Origin: Hippopus hippopus
Lineage: Eukaryota > Mollusca > Bivalvia > Cardiida > Cardiidae
Length of the DNA stretch: 64,000 nucleotides
Reading direction: 5' to 3'
Assembly (NCBI GenBank): GCA_946811185.2
Contig: OX328101.1
Location: 18,646,122-18,710,121, forward strand
In this document: positions 51,501-60,330 of the stretch, piece after piece
Position numbering within the stretch: position 1 is the stretch's first letter
Layout of the letters: each line of letters starts with the position of its first letter
Made by a program: the position numbers and the translations under genes
Notes under the pieces: generated by a model
What the model saw: only the letters and a program-made list of their open reading frames with translations
Told to the model about the DNA's origin: nothing
The model's database searches: none

Positions 51501-54357
51501 TCAAGAGTTTTGGACCACAATTGTGGCCTCTAGAGTGTACACAAGGTTTTTCTAAGATATCACCTCGTGACCTACTTTTTGACCAGACATGACCCATTTA
51601 AGAACTCATCAGAGATATCATAAAGACAAACATTCTGACCAACTTTCAAGAGCATTGGAATGAAAATGTGGCCTCTAGAGTGTGCACACGGTTTTTCTAA
51701 GATTTGACCTACTGACCTAGTTTTTGGCCCAGCATGTTCAATTTTCAAACTCGTCCGAGATATCATCAAGACAAACATTCTGACCAAGTTTCATGAGTAT
51801 CTGACTGAAAATGTGGCCTCTAGAGAGTACACAAGGTTTTTCTTTAAGATTTGACCTAGTGACCTACTTTTTGACCCGAAATGACCCATTCTCTAACTCG
51901 AACGAGATATCATCAAGACAAATATTCTGACCAACTTTCCAGAGTTTTGGGCTGAAAATGTGGCCTCTAGAGCGTACACAAGGTTTTTCTAAGATATGAT
52001 CTAGTGACCTAGTTTTTGACCCAACATGACCCATTTTCAAACTTGTCCAAGATATCATCAAGACAAACATTCTGACCAAGTTTCATGAGTATCTGACTGA
52101 AAATGTGGCCTCTAGAGCGTACACAAGCTTTTTCTAAGATTTGCCCTAGTGACCTAGTTTTTAATCCGACATAACCCATTTTTGAAGTCGTTCAAGCTAT
52201 CATCAAGACAAACATTCTGACCAAGTTTCATGAGTATCTGACTGAAAATGTGGCCTCTAGAGCGTACACAAGGTTTTTCTAAGATTTGACCTAGTGACCT
52301 ATTGAGGGTTCGAAATTCCCACATATATACTCACAAAATGCGAGTCAGAATTGGAAAACGCAGATATTTGGATGTGATGCATCCGTAATTCATTTACAAA
52401 ATTGTCCACCATTGTAAATTTTATAGAAATTTGACTTGGTTTGAGAAGAGATATTCAACTGAAATTGAATTAATAGTTAAATGATGGTTTTCACATTAAT
52501 TAACGTTGCTTTTTTTGTTTGGTTGTTGTATCTAGTCGACAGATTACGTAATAGAATAGAATTGAACAGTTTGTACTGGACGTTCGTTCTTTACCATTGG
52601 TAGGCATGCTGGGCTCCAAAAAAAAAAAAGGAAAAATGCGAGTCCAATTTTCATTTTGCGAGTGGAAGAAAAAGCCACTTGCTAAAATTTGCCAGTGGAT
52701 AAAATAACGAAATTCAAACCCTGCTAGTTTTTGACCCGACATGACCCATTCTCGAACTCGACCGAGATATAATCAAGACAAACATTCTGACCAACTTTCA
52801 AGACTTTTGGGCTGAAAATGTTGCCTCAAGAGCGTACACAAGGTTTTTTCTAAGATTTGACCTAGTGACCTAGTTTTTTACCCGACATGACCCATTCTCG
52901 AACTCAACCGAGATATCATCAAGACAAACATTCTGACCAACTTTCAAGAGTTTTGGGCTGAAAATGTGGCCTCAAGAGCCTACACAAGGTTTTTCTAAGA
53001 TATGACCTAGTAACCTAGATTTTTGCCCAACATGACCCATTTTCAAACTCATCTGAGATATCATCAAGACAAACATTCTGACCAACTTTCAATACGGCTT
53101 TCTTCAATAAAACAGTATCATTACCAAAGCTGTTTTACAACATATTATGTCCACTAGAGTAACCTCCTTTGACAGGAAGTCAAAATGGCCCATTCCCAAA
53201 AAACCCTGTCTGAAAATGGCCCACCTTACCCGGTTTTCTACTATCATTATTGCAATGAATTTTATCTGAATGAATTTTTTAACTACTGGTATGTTCCTCT
53301 TACCTATTTCTGAAACCCTGGTCAGCAGTTATGATTAATATGGAAAACCGTTCTTATTTAATTGTTTTTACTGAAAAGACCTCCTGAAAAATTTATCCGA
53401 AAGTTTAAAGGTCATGGAAAATACTCAATTATCTCAATCGTCAAAACTCAGCAGATTCCGTAACTACATCTAATGCGATCAACAGTGATGCTGAATATCA
53501 ACTATCTATATTACCATTGCTTTTCGTCAATCGCATTTGATGTTCACTGCTCTTTTCTAATCAAGCAGATCAATATAGATCAATTAACCGCGAACATTAG
53601 TTCTTAGATTAATGCGTAATTTGCAAATGTCAAACAGTATGGGCAATTGGGGTATTAGCTACTTGTCATCCACAGTTTACCAGGTACTTGGCGAGTGATA
53701 AAGAATGACACATTCCAATTGGTTGTTAGTCTCCTAGAAAGCCACACCTACCTTTTCGACTGACTTTAGTGATTACCTATATGTAAACACATCGCAATCA
53801 CTTGATAAACAAATCAAGCCAGTGATCATAAATTATTATATACGATACCTGATCAAGCTGAGCAGCTCCAAAAAAACTTGTCGTGCGCTGAAATCCTTGG
53901 TTAGGATATTTTGTTGTCTTGTGGGAAAAGTTGTCAACTCAGACGACAGTATTGGCATTTCTGAGAACCCTGGTTTAACTCTTTACCAAACAACAAAATT
54001 TTGGACTAGTCCAAATTGAAAGCATTAGCAGACGACAAAATAAATGAATCAAAAACTGAAATTTGATTTGGAAAGGGTAGAAAGCATGGTGGGAAAAGGA
54101 GAAAATGTTGGTTACCAGCATTTTCTCCTTTTCCCATAATGTTTTCAAAAGCTTTCTTTCTCAGGGTCGTTAAAAGTCGGGATTGTGTGGTAAAGGGTTA
54201 ATGGATAAAATTACAAAAGTAAATGTACTTCTGAGTAACCTACCTTTGTCATACATGATATTAGAATACTATCAGGAACTTCAGGAAATTTACTCTTCAG
54301 TTCACGGTATAGTTTTGGATCCACGGAATCCATTCTTCAAACTCATCTTTTAATAAA
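39295..54357 (-). CDS. TAB2: TAB2/TAB3 orthologue (TAK1-binding adaptor), six coding exons
   Basis: Cytoplasmic adaptor that ties Lys63-linked ubiquitin chains to the TAK1 (MAP3K7) kinase in NF-kB and JNK signalling. Exons on the minus strand are 54357-54244, 50011-48487, 47564-47413, 42908-42812, 40895-40668 and 39566-39295; all phases agree and the coding sequence gives 787 residues (human TAB2 has 693). Residues 1-55 form the CUE domain ([12 protein letters not shown], then [15 protein letters not shown]). Residues ~56-538 are Ser/Pro/Gln-rich and unstructured-looking. Residues ~540-622 form the TAK1-binding coiled coil ([36 protein letters not shown]). Residues ~660-725 are proline-rich. 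The NZF finger spans 736-759 with zinc ligands C738, C741, C752 and C755. The C-terminus runs 28 residues past the finger, where vertebrate TAB2 stops almost at once. No other TAB copy is in the window. Confidence 0.95.
39590..39855 (+). repeat. Family G foldback element
   Basis: Ends atgagccatgctctgggaga and cacagcatgactcaa; core stem around cagatcagcctgcatagtcc. Starts only 24 bp upstream of the last TAB2 exon, within the branch-point region of that intron. Confidence 0.83.
40055..40192 (+). repeat. Family H MITE, hairpin left half deleted
   Basis: aaaccctttaccacacaatc joins directly to tttcccacaatgttttctac and arm B. Confidence 0.82.
40465..40619. repeat. Foldback beside a TAB2 exon
   Basis: Arms ggataatcaactggttgtgt (running on to tgatattaaaaatct) and agatttttaatatcatgcac (to aaccggttgattaccc); inner arms ggggtttgatgc/gcatcacacccc. 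48 bp from the 5' splice site of the proline-rich exon. Confidence 0.8.
40668..40895 (-). CDS. TAB2: TAB2 proline-rich exon
   Basis: Phase 1 on both sides; acceptor ttttgcag, donor GAAAG/gtaaaa. It encodes [20 protein letters not shown] then [17 protein letters not shown] and TLPPRDKK. The NFY motif after the coiled coil is shared with vertebrate TAB2. The PxxP-dense stretch looks longer than in vertebrates. A 155-bp foldback (40,465-40,619) lies 48 bp past the donor. Confidence 0.93.
41258..41350 (+). repeat. Family H MITE fragment, hairpin missing
   Basis: Arm A (cctttaccacacaatcccca) jumps to tgttttctacccaatcaaag. Confidence 0.75.
41471..41640 (-). mobile_element. SINE fragment lacking its tRNA head
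   Basis: Body shared with the 9.3-kb SINE: cacaacactctttacaaacc and actgactgctttcctat correspond to its acaattttctttccaagcca stretch. Runs into the family H copy at 41,642. Confidence 0.55.
41642..41795 (+). repeat. Family H MITE, left arm missing
   Basis: Starts inside the hairpin (aatactggtaatcagcatgt); arm B complete; its terminal TTAA is shared with the next copy. Confidence 0.82.
41792..42004 (-). repeat. Family H foldback MITE with TTAA at both ends
   Basis: TTAA at 41,792-41,795 and 42,001-42,004. Opposite orientation to its left neighbour, with arm B outermost in the pair sharing one TTAA. Confidence 0.9.
42148..42266 (+). repeat. Family H MITE fragment
   Basis: Arm A (cctttaccaataaatctcat) and a mutated hairpin (agatagtgctagtaaatagc); arm B lost at ttttaattc. 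Confidence 0.7.
42264..42705 (-). repeat. Family H MITE interrupted by a family G2 element
   Basis: Arm B stops at tttgcagatgata (42,309) and resumes tatttaatgttgctaaaatg; the hairpin has the longer centre ctggtttccagaaaccag. Ends gtgtggtaaagagtta. Confidence 0.83.
42310..42529. mobile_element. Family G2 foldback nested in family H, TA-type insertion
   Basis: Inverted ends TGGCCTGCAATACGCGAAAA and ttttcgcgtgttgcaagcca, with TA on each side. First stem gtgtcgtctcggatcagcct to its mirror. A second half-stem (gtcttggattagcctgcgca) lacks its partner, unlike the 22.7-kb copy. Confidence 0.8.
42812..42908 (-). CDS. TAB2: TAB2 coiled-coil exon 2
   Basis: Phase 0 in, phase 1 out; acceptor cattgcag, donor CAGA/gtaagt. 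It encodes [20 protein letters not shown] then [12 protein letters not shown], the second half of the coiled coil. Confidence 0.93.
43764..43952. repeat. Family H copy with two A arms (fully palindromic), empty site known
   Basis: TTAA at 43,764-43,767 and 43,949-43,952. Both outer arms are arm A: caatccctggttttaacgac on the left, gtcgtgaaaaacagggattg on the right. The matching DNA at ~63,665-63,690 (ctctttaaacaggtctaaac) lacks the insertion. Confidence 0.92.
44773..44999 (-). repeat. Family H foldback MITE with TTAA at both ends
   Basis: TTAA at 44,773-44,776 and 44,996-44,999. Hairpin perfect apart from attatgggaaaa/ttttcccacaat. Confidence 0.9.
45250..45494 (-). repeat. Family H MITE, diverged
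   Basis: Arm B with tgcagacgacaatcaataca; hairpin decayed (aatagcagaaaatgcaggtt); ends gtatggtcaaaggttaa. Confidence 0.78.
47413..47564 (-). CDS. TAB2: TAB2 coiled-coil exon 1
   Basis: Phase 1 in, phase 0 out; acceptor gtattacag, donor CCATCT/gtaagt. It encodes [20 protein letters not shown] then [20 protein letters not shown], which aligns with the TAK1-binding coiled coil of TAB2/TAB3 (HQK.RM..L..EL). Confidence 0.94.
47629..47836 (-). repeat. Family H MITE, arm A shortened
   Basis: Hairpin good with centre ctggataccag; ~15 bp of arm A deleted (aaaagggttgttaaaacttg). Confidence 0.87.
47845..48010. repeat. Relative of the 7,438 foldback, one end only
   Basis: gggcctgttttcaccaacca and gagaatgagactaagaat match end and inner arms of the element at 7.4 kb. 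Confidence 0.5.
48190..48437 (-). mobile_element. tRNA-headed SINE, degenerate
   Basis: The minus-strand head has GTAGCTCAGTGGTAAGCGT (box A) and a decayed box B (gatacccggttgagg). Body shares cacaactttctttccaagtc with the 9.3-kb copy. Ends ~50 bp from the TAB2 large-exon donor. Confidence 0.72.
48487..50011 (-). CDS. TAB2: TAB2 large central exon
   Basis: 1,525 nt, open throughout, entering in phase 0 after acceptor tttaaacag and leaving in phase 1 at CAAG/gtagtt. The first residues, [20 protein letters not shown], complete the CUE domain. The rest is low-complexity Ser/Pro/Asn/Gln sequence, which diverges quickly in this family. Codon 9 (ATG, 49,987) is internal, not the start. Confidence 0.95.
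50113..50334 (-). repeat. Family H foldback MITE
   Basis: Left end eroded to agtctttaccaaacaacaaa; TTAA at 50,331-50,334; hairpin with one mismatch. Confidence 0.88.
50348..50560 (+). repeat. Family H MITE, diverged
   Basis: ccttttacctgacaatccct, decayed hairpin gcagaaaatcctgataacca, arm B tcaatttggacaagtctaca. Confidence 0.75.
50635..50830 (+). repeat. Family H MITE, strongly diverged
   Basis: accctttatcaaacaatcta; hairpin lost; arm B gtcatctgcagatgctttca. Confidence 0.7.
50964..53093 (+). mobile_element. Helentron-like element, family 1, 3'-truncated, with an insertion
   Basis: Head AACAAGAGGGCCATGATGG, then gtcgctcacctgagtc. ~145-bp units marked tgtggcctctagag. Broken at ~52,300-52,727 by a separate element. 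The array ends near 53,093 without the GAGCAC hairpin. Lies in the TAB2 intron between the CUE exon and the large exon. Confidence 0.75.
52299..52727. mobile_element. TIR element inserted in the 145-bp array
   Basis: Ends AGGGTTCGAAATTCCC and gaaattcaaaccct interrupt the unit text gaccta/ctagtttttgaccc. Contains two tgcgagtc motifs in inverse order and an A-run. No coding content. Confidence 0.7.
53094..53974. other. Nothing recognised
   Basis: TAB2 intron DNA without a clear repeat or exon. Confidence 0.4.
53975..54201 (-). repeat. Family H foldback MITE with TTAA at both ends
   Basis: TTAA at 53,975-53,978 and 54,198-54,201. Almost perfect. Lies 43 bp beyond the donor of the TAB2 start-codon exon. 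Confidence 0.91.
54244..54357 (-). CDS. TAB2: TAB2 exon with start codon (CUE N-terminus)
   Basis: ATG at 54,333 opens [20 protein letters not shown], a CUE domain with the FP motif. The 30 codons end in phase 0 at donor CAAAG/gtaggt. A strong polypyrimidine tract and CAG lie just upstream (acceptor at 54,358), so 24 nt of 5' UTR are here and at least one further 5' UTR exon lies at higher coordinates, not located. An out-of-frame ATG 13 nt upstream of the start overlaps it. Confidence 0.92.
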
Positions 54358-54807
54358 CTGAAAAGAAAAAAAAAATAAATTTAGTAAAGTTCTAACTCGG
54401 TGGGCTCCAGGAGGTAATTGGTACATGCAACTGAAGTATTTGTCACACCTTGTCACAAAAGTGTTCAGTCTTCACATGGATATATATAAAAAAAATTATG
54501 GCGGAAAATCCAATGATGAAATTTGTCCCCACTGCTGCTAAAGGCTATCAGTGTATGGAGTGTACGAAAATGCATATAACAATGGCATGAACACCAAATG
54601 TACATAACAATTCATATTCAAAATAACCAACATCACTGTACTAGTAGTAGTGGCCATATATACTGTAAAAATGAAAGTGTATAAAATGAAAGTGAATCAC
54701 ATTAGAAAGGGACTAAGATACTGTTCAAGCATTGAGAGAATCTTTTTGTACCATTCATATTTCATATAACTGACAAAATAGATGTACATGTAACTTGTCC
54801 AGTGAAT

Positions 54808-54932
54808 TTAAGGATTATGACCCCTAACTCATCGGTAAGTAATGTATAACATCGACATTTTCGTCAAGGCTATTCAGCCAATCTCGGCAGCTTCCATCTT
54901 TTAATATGAGAGTTATGGGCCATAGACCTTAA
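54808..54932 (-). repeat. Family T (TTAAGGTCTA) element, one-unit version
   Basis: TTAA at 54,808-54,811 and 54,929-54,932. Reverse complement opens TTAAGGTCTATGGCCCATAA. Matches one unit of the two-unit copy at 8,716. Confidence 0.82.
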
Positions 54933-55081
54933 AGTCATTTATCTGCTGGGCGTATGAGCAGATGTTCAGATTAGCATCTACATGTAGCTTGTCAATCTTT
55001 GTGGGAGACGGTGATGCCGTGGTAGAGCCTCTCACTGTCTCACACCAAAGGTTCTTGGTTCAAATCCCATGATGAGTGGAG

Positions 55082-55310
55082 TTAACCCTTTACCAAACAA
55101 TCCCTGGTTTTTGTGACCTGGAGATAGAAGCCGTTTGAAAATACAGTGGGAAAAAGAGAAAATGCTGGTAACCAGCATTTTCTCCTTTTCCCACAATGTT
55201 TTCTACCCTGCTGGAAACAAATTTCAATTTTTGAGTTACATTTATTTTGTTGTCTGCAAGTGGTTTGAATTTGGACGAGTCTAAAATTTTGTCATTTGGT
55301 AAAGAGTTAA
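55082..55310 (+). repeat. Family H foldback MITE with TTAA at both ends
   Basis: TTAA at 55,082-55,085 and 55,307-55,310. Near-perfect hairpin, arm B gtctgcaagtggtttgaatt. Confidence 0.92.
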
Positions 55311-55343
55311 CCTATGGAACTACCCAACATTATGAGTAATCAT

Positions 55344-55495
55344 TAACCCTTATCCTGCTAAATAAGTGAAATGAAATTTTCAAACAGATGGTAAAAACCC
55401 GAAAAATGCTTTTTCAGACTTATTTTTTAGGGGAAAATCTCCTTATCGCACGGTTTAGATCTAAGATCAGACTGCATGTTCTGCAGGGCTTTATC
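55344..55495. repeat. Family D left half
   Basis: ttaacccttatcctgctaaa to ctaagatcagactgcatgtt; the mirror half is missing. Confidence 0.65.
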
Positions 55496-55794
55496 CAGGT
55501 ACTTTGGGAAACGGTCCCTGCCCAAATTGAGAAAAAAAAAAACATCAACAAATGTCAAAATTGGGGAAAAACTGTTGACAAAACATGTAAAGTTTGGAAC
55601 ACATTAACCTTACAATAAAACAAGCAAGCATTCTGATAGTATTGCATAGCAATACCGAGTCCCCTACCAGCCGTATAATCACTGGCAGGTATAGTTTGTG
55701 AAACTCTGTGGAGGAGAAAGAACGTATTTGACCCCCTTTCAGAATTATAAGCATCGTGTCTTTGTATGCAATACTTGAATGAAAGCCAGATATA

Positions 55795-57126
55795 CGAGGG
55801 TTGTTCGATATGTAATGTGTATTGTACGATATCTCAAAAGCATTCGACTCAAATAGTGAAATGAACATTACATCCCTTCAAAGTATTCTCCGCAGTTTAA
55901 AATACATAATTTCAATCTCTGAATCCATTTCTGAAATGCATCATGGTACGCTGATTTAGGTAGACCTCTGAGGCACTGACTGATGGCTAAGCCAAGGGCT
56001 TGTCGGGACTTGTAACGATGACCAGATAATAACTTTTTAAGTTTTGGAAAAAGGAAAAAGTCACATGGGGCTAGATCTGGAGAGTATGGTGGGTGTGGCA
56101 AGACGGTAACCTTCTCCGACTTCAAAAATCGCTTCACAAGCTCAGATGTATGTGATGGAGCATTATCATGAAGTAGACGAACATGCCTAAATCCTGACAC
56201 AGGGCGTCGTTTAAGATAATATTTCTTGACCTTTTTTAGTATAACATCTCGGTAATACCGACCTGTAACACTTTTGCCCTTCGGCACCGGAATTTGTACG
56301 GCTATACCATCTCATGAGAAGAATACGCAATAAAGAACCTTCTTTGTGCTTATGCTTCTTTTGGCAACTACAGGCCTTCTGCCGTGTTTAGTTAGCCATA
56401 TTTTGTTTCCAATTTTTCTTACTGGTTCGAAATAGTGAACCCATGTTTTGTCACCAGTAACAATGTTTGCAAATTGTCTTTGATTGAATTTGGAAAACAT
56501 TTTGAGCAATTGCTTAGCGGTTTGTACTCGTACCCGTTTTTGGTCATCTGTCAATATACGAGGTATCCATCTGGCAGAAATCTTTCGTACTTTCAAAATA
56601 CGCTTCAAAATGAAATGCACCCGCGATAGCCCAACAGCGTTGGCAATATCACGAATCGTGTATCTGCCATCACTTTCAATTATTTCCCTGACTTTTGAGA
56701 CATTTGCCTTGCCTGTTAAAGTCAAAGGTCGGCCAGATTTTGCTGCATCTTTGACGGACTCTGTGCCAGTCAGAAATTTCTTTCTCCAACTACGAACTGT
56801 CTCATAAGATACCTTATCAGACCCATAACTTCCCCCAATTCAGTAAAAATCTGCATTACCGAATGACCGAGTTTTGTGCGAACTTTTATATAAGCTCTAA
56901 TTTCTTCAATATTCTTAATCCGTTTCCCAACCATTTTTAAAACAGTGGTCAATGACTAGCTCTACTGAAATGACTATAAGTTTAAAACTATGTGGAGCGA
57001 AAGGCTCGTGTTTATACTGTTAGAAAGGTATTGAATAGAGCTATTCAAGCGTATCATCATCCACGAAATCGTGCAAAGTGTTATCGCGCTGTGGTACAAT
57101 ACACATTACATATCGAACAGCCCTCG
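55795..57126 (-). mobile_element. Mariner (DD34D) transposon, full length, inactive
   Basis: 1,332 bp bounded by TA at 55,793-55,794 and 57,127-57,128. ~33-bp inverted repeats CGAGGGTTGTTCGATATGTA (left) and CGAGGGCTGTTCGATATGTA (right) differ at one place. Carries one transposase gene with two defects. The empty version of its target is at 14,642-14,656. Confidence 0.94.
55868..56934 (-). pseudogene. Mariner transposase, one frameshift and one stop
   Basis: Starts MVGKRIKNIEEIRAYIKVRT at 56,934 and ends GEYFEGM with TAA at 55,868; ~355 residues once read through. N-terminal helix-turn-helix region, then the first catalytic Asp in IVTGDKTWVHYF, the second in RLLHDNAPSH and the third in YSPDLAPCDFFLFPKL, with 34 residues between the last two (DD34D). 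Defects: one base missing near 56,824 after GEVMG, and TGA at 56,312-56,314 after LYCVFFS. Otherwise intact and close to the family consensus as I know it, so inactivation looks recent. Confidence 0.94.
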
Positions 57127-57455
57127 TATAAGCATTTTACTAGTTAAAGTAAGTTCACTGAAGAAGTTTTACTTAGACAAGATGTGTTTCAGAAACACAA
57201 ATGCCCCATAAAAGCAAATTTTCAGAAATATGACCTTTACCTTGTGTACCAATGAGAGAGGTACCAGCTTACCATGTATAAGTGTTATATAACTTAAGTA
57301 CTTAAAAAATATACAGGGAAGTGACTATGAAAAGTTTTGAGGATAAGTTTTCATGACAAGGGTTAAAATTTTTTACCTTGACCTTGGACATATAACCCAC
57401 AGAAGATAGGTATCAATGACAGGTACCTACATACCAAACATGAGCATTGTAAGTA

Positions 57456-57585
57456 AACAAGAGGGCCAAGATGGCCCTGGATCGCTCACCTGAATATTTG
57501 AGTAGACCATAGCCAGTTTTTTTTTTTTTTTGTTATTCCAAAACTTTTTCTTCAATAACTTCAATAAAAAGAACAAGAGCACCGA
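57456..57585 (+). mobile_element. Helentron-like family 1 head fragment
   Basis: AACAAGAGGGCCAAGATGGC then ggatcgctcacctgaa; broken off after ~130 bp. A second head-like sequence (aacaagagcaccgaatgcca) follows at ~57,570. Confidence 0.7.
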
Positions 57586-57643
57586 ATGCCAGTGCCAACA
57601 ATTGGCTGTTGGGTGCTGGATATTAAGTTAAAATTGTAATTCA

Positions 57644-59657
57644 AACAAGAGGGCCATGATGGCCCTGAAATCGCTCACCTGAGTCTTTTGACCAAACATG
57701 ACCCATTTTCAATCTCTTTTGAGATAATATGACAAACATTCTACCAAGATTTTCATGAGTTATTGACCCGAAATGACTCACTTGCAAACTGGTGTAAGAC
57801 CAACATTCTGACCAAGTTTCATGAGTATTGCATTAAAAATGAGGCCTCTAGAAAGTAAACAAGGTTTTCAAAGATTTGACCTATTGACCTAGTTTTTGAT
57901 CTGACATTACCCATTTTCGAACTCTTTCAAGATATTATCAAGACAAACATTCTCACCAACTTTCAAGAGTTTTGGACTAAACATGTGGCCTCTAGCTAGA
58001 GCATACACAAGGTTTTTCTAAGATTTGACCTAGTGACCAAGTTTTTGATCAGACATTACCCATTATCAATCACTTTTGAGATATCACGAAGACAAACATT
58101 CTGACCAAGTTTCATGAGTATTGGACTGAAAATGTGGCCTCTAGAGCGTACAAGAGGTTTTTCTAAGATTTGACCAAGTGACCTAGTTTTTGATCTGACA
58201 TTACCCATTATCAAACTCTTTTGAGATATCACCAAAACAAACATTCTGACCACGTTTGAAGAGTATCAGACTGAAAATGTGGCCTCTAGAGCGTACACAA
58301 GGTTTTTCTAATTTTTGACCCAGTGACCTAGTTTTTGACCCAACATGACCCATTTTCAAACTCATTCAAGGTATCATCAAGACAAACATTCTGACCAAGT
58401 TTCAGGAGTACCCAGCTGAAAATGTGTCCTCCAGAGTGTACACAAGGTTTGTCTAAGATTTGACCTAGTGACCTAGTTTTTGACCCGACATGACACATTA
58501 TCGAATTCAGATGAGATATTATCAAGACAAACATTCTGGCCAACTTTCAAGAGTTTTTCACAGAAAATGTGGTTTCTACAGCGTACACAAGGTTTTTCTA
58601 AGATTTGACCTAGTGAGCTAGTTTTTGACCCGACATGACCCACTTTCAAACTTTCAGGAGTTTTGATTGTAAATGTGGCCTCTAGAGCGTACACAAGGTT
58701 TTTCTAAGATTTGACCTAATGACCTAGTTTTTGACCCGACATAACCTATTTTTGAACCCATCCGAGATATCATCCAGACAAACATTCTGACCAACTTTCA
58801 AGAGTTTTAGACTGAAAATGTGGCCTCTACAGCGTACACAAGATTTTTCTACGATTTGACCAAATGACCTAGTTTTTGACCCGACATGACCCATTTTCTA
58901 CCTCGTCTGAGATATCATCAAGACAAACATTCTGACCAACTTCCAAGAGTGTTGGACTGAAAATGTGGCCTCTAGAGCGTACACAAGGTTTTTCTGAGAT
59001 TTGACCTAGTGACCCAGTTTTTGACCCGACATGACCCATTTTCAAACTCGTCTGAGATATCATCAAGACAAACATTCTGACCAACTTTCAGGAGTTTTGG
59101 ATTGTAAATGTGGCCTCTAGAGCGTACACACGGTTTTTCTAAGATTTGACCTAATGACCTAGTTTTTGACCCGACATAACCTATTTTTGGACCCATCCGA
59201 GATATCATCCAGACAAACATTCTGACCAACTTTCAAGAGTTTTAGACTGAAAATGTGGCCTCTAGAGCGTACACAAGATTTTTCTATGATTTGACCAAAT
59301 GACCTAGTTTTTGACCCGACATGACCCATTTTCAAACTCGTTCGAGATATCATCAAGGCAAACATTCTGACCAACTTTCAGGAGTATTGGACAGAAAATG
59401 TGGCCTCTAGAGCGTACACAAGATTTTTCTAAGATTTGACCTAATGACCTAGTTTTTGACCCGACATGACCCATTTTCGAACTCGTCCGAGATTTTATTG
59501 AGACAAACATTCTGACCAAGTTTCATGAGTATCGGACTGAAAATGTGGCCTCTAGAGCGTACACAAGGTGAAAAGTTGACGACAGATGACGGACGAAGGA
59601 CACAGCATGATCACAGTAACTCCCCATGAGCACTTCGTGCTCAGGTGAGCTAAAAAT
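57644..59657 (+). mobile_element. Helentron-like element, family 1, complete
   Basis: Head AACAAGAGGGCCATGATGG with GCTCACCTGA; tail hairpin GAGCACTTCGTGCTC then AGGTGAGCTAAAAAT. About 12 units of 145 bp (tgtggcctctagagcgtaca). gacgacagatgacggacga just before the tail is echoed as gtggacgacggacattgg in the 18.7-kb copy. Confidence 0.78.
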
Positions 59658-59814
59658 AGTCATTGAAATTTATCGAGCATCTTGCATTTAACTCCCTTTA
59701 TTTGCTATTCAAAACTATACTCAAGTAGAATTTAAACTACTCGGAGAAAGTATTACCATAAAACATGGTTTCAAGATGTAATTTGGTGAAATTCATCTCT
59801 TGCAATTCATCCAA

Positions 59815-59925
59815 TAGTATTGCAATAGTACTGCAATAGTAACAGGCAATATCAATACTATTGCAATAGTATTTTTTCCAATGTCAATACTATCGCAATA
59901 GTAGATTTTGGCCTCAATAGTCAAC
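59815..59925. repeat. Short palindromic repeat cluster
   Basis: Repeats of caatagtattgcaatagta and its inverse aatactattgcaatagtatt, giving several alternative stems. Confidence 0.65.
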
Positions 59926-60330
59926 CCTACCGCACAATGTAGCAAAATATGTCGATTCAGCGAGTTTACGTTTTTACTACAGTAGCTGTTTTACAAGGCT
60001 GATGTGCCTGATTGCCTGATCTATATCCATAAATACGCTCAGAAAAAAAATCATTTTCTTTCGTGATATTTGAACAATGAAATTAAAAATTAATGCATCT
60101 AGAAAACTGCCCACCATTTTGAATCGGGTAAACATGTTACCCGGCCTTTAAGTTTGTAGACTTGTCTAAATTCCACATCTGCTGTCGATAAATCAAATAT
60201 CGATATAGATCTACATAATATAGACATATATTAACTACAGTTCACTCTATAGGTCAGTAAACATAGTGGAAAAAGCGGAAAAAATTGGTCAAAGGCGAAA
60301 CGCATGTTACAATGGATACATCACGCAATA

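Larger units (their letters stand above)
55613..57455 (-). mobile_element. Helentron-like family 3, right-hand part, split by a mariner
   Basis: Reverse-orientation copy of 14,287-14,824, including the hairpin and the AGTCCCCTACCAGCC end, with ~30 bp missing near the cctgctgatgataag stretch of the other copy. The mariner sits at 55,795-57,126. Confidence 0.85.

Noticed and set aside
50964..59519. Series of overlapping ~71-codon open frames on the minus strand reading like VKN-ended repeats of one protein
   Set aside because: They recur at the 145-bp unit spacing of the tandem arrays, shift frame from unit to unit and have no splice or start context. They are by-products of the repeat.
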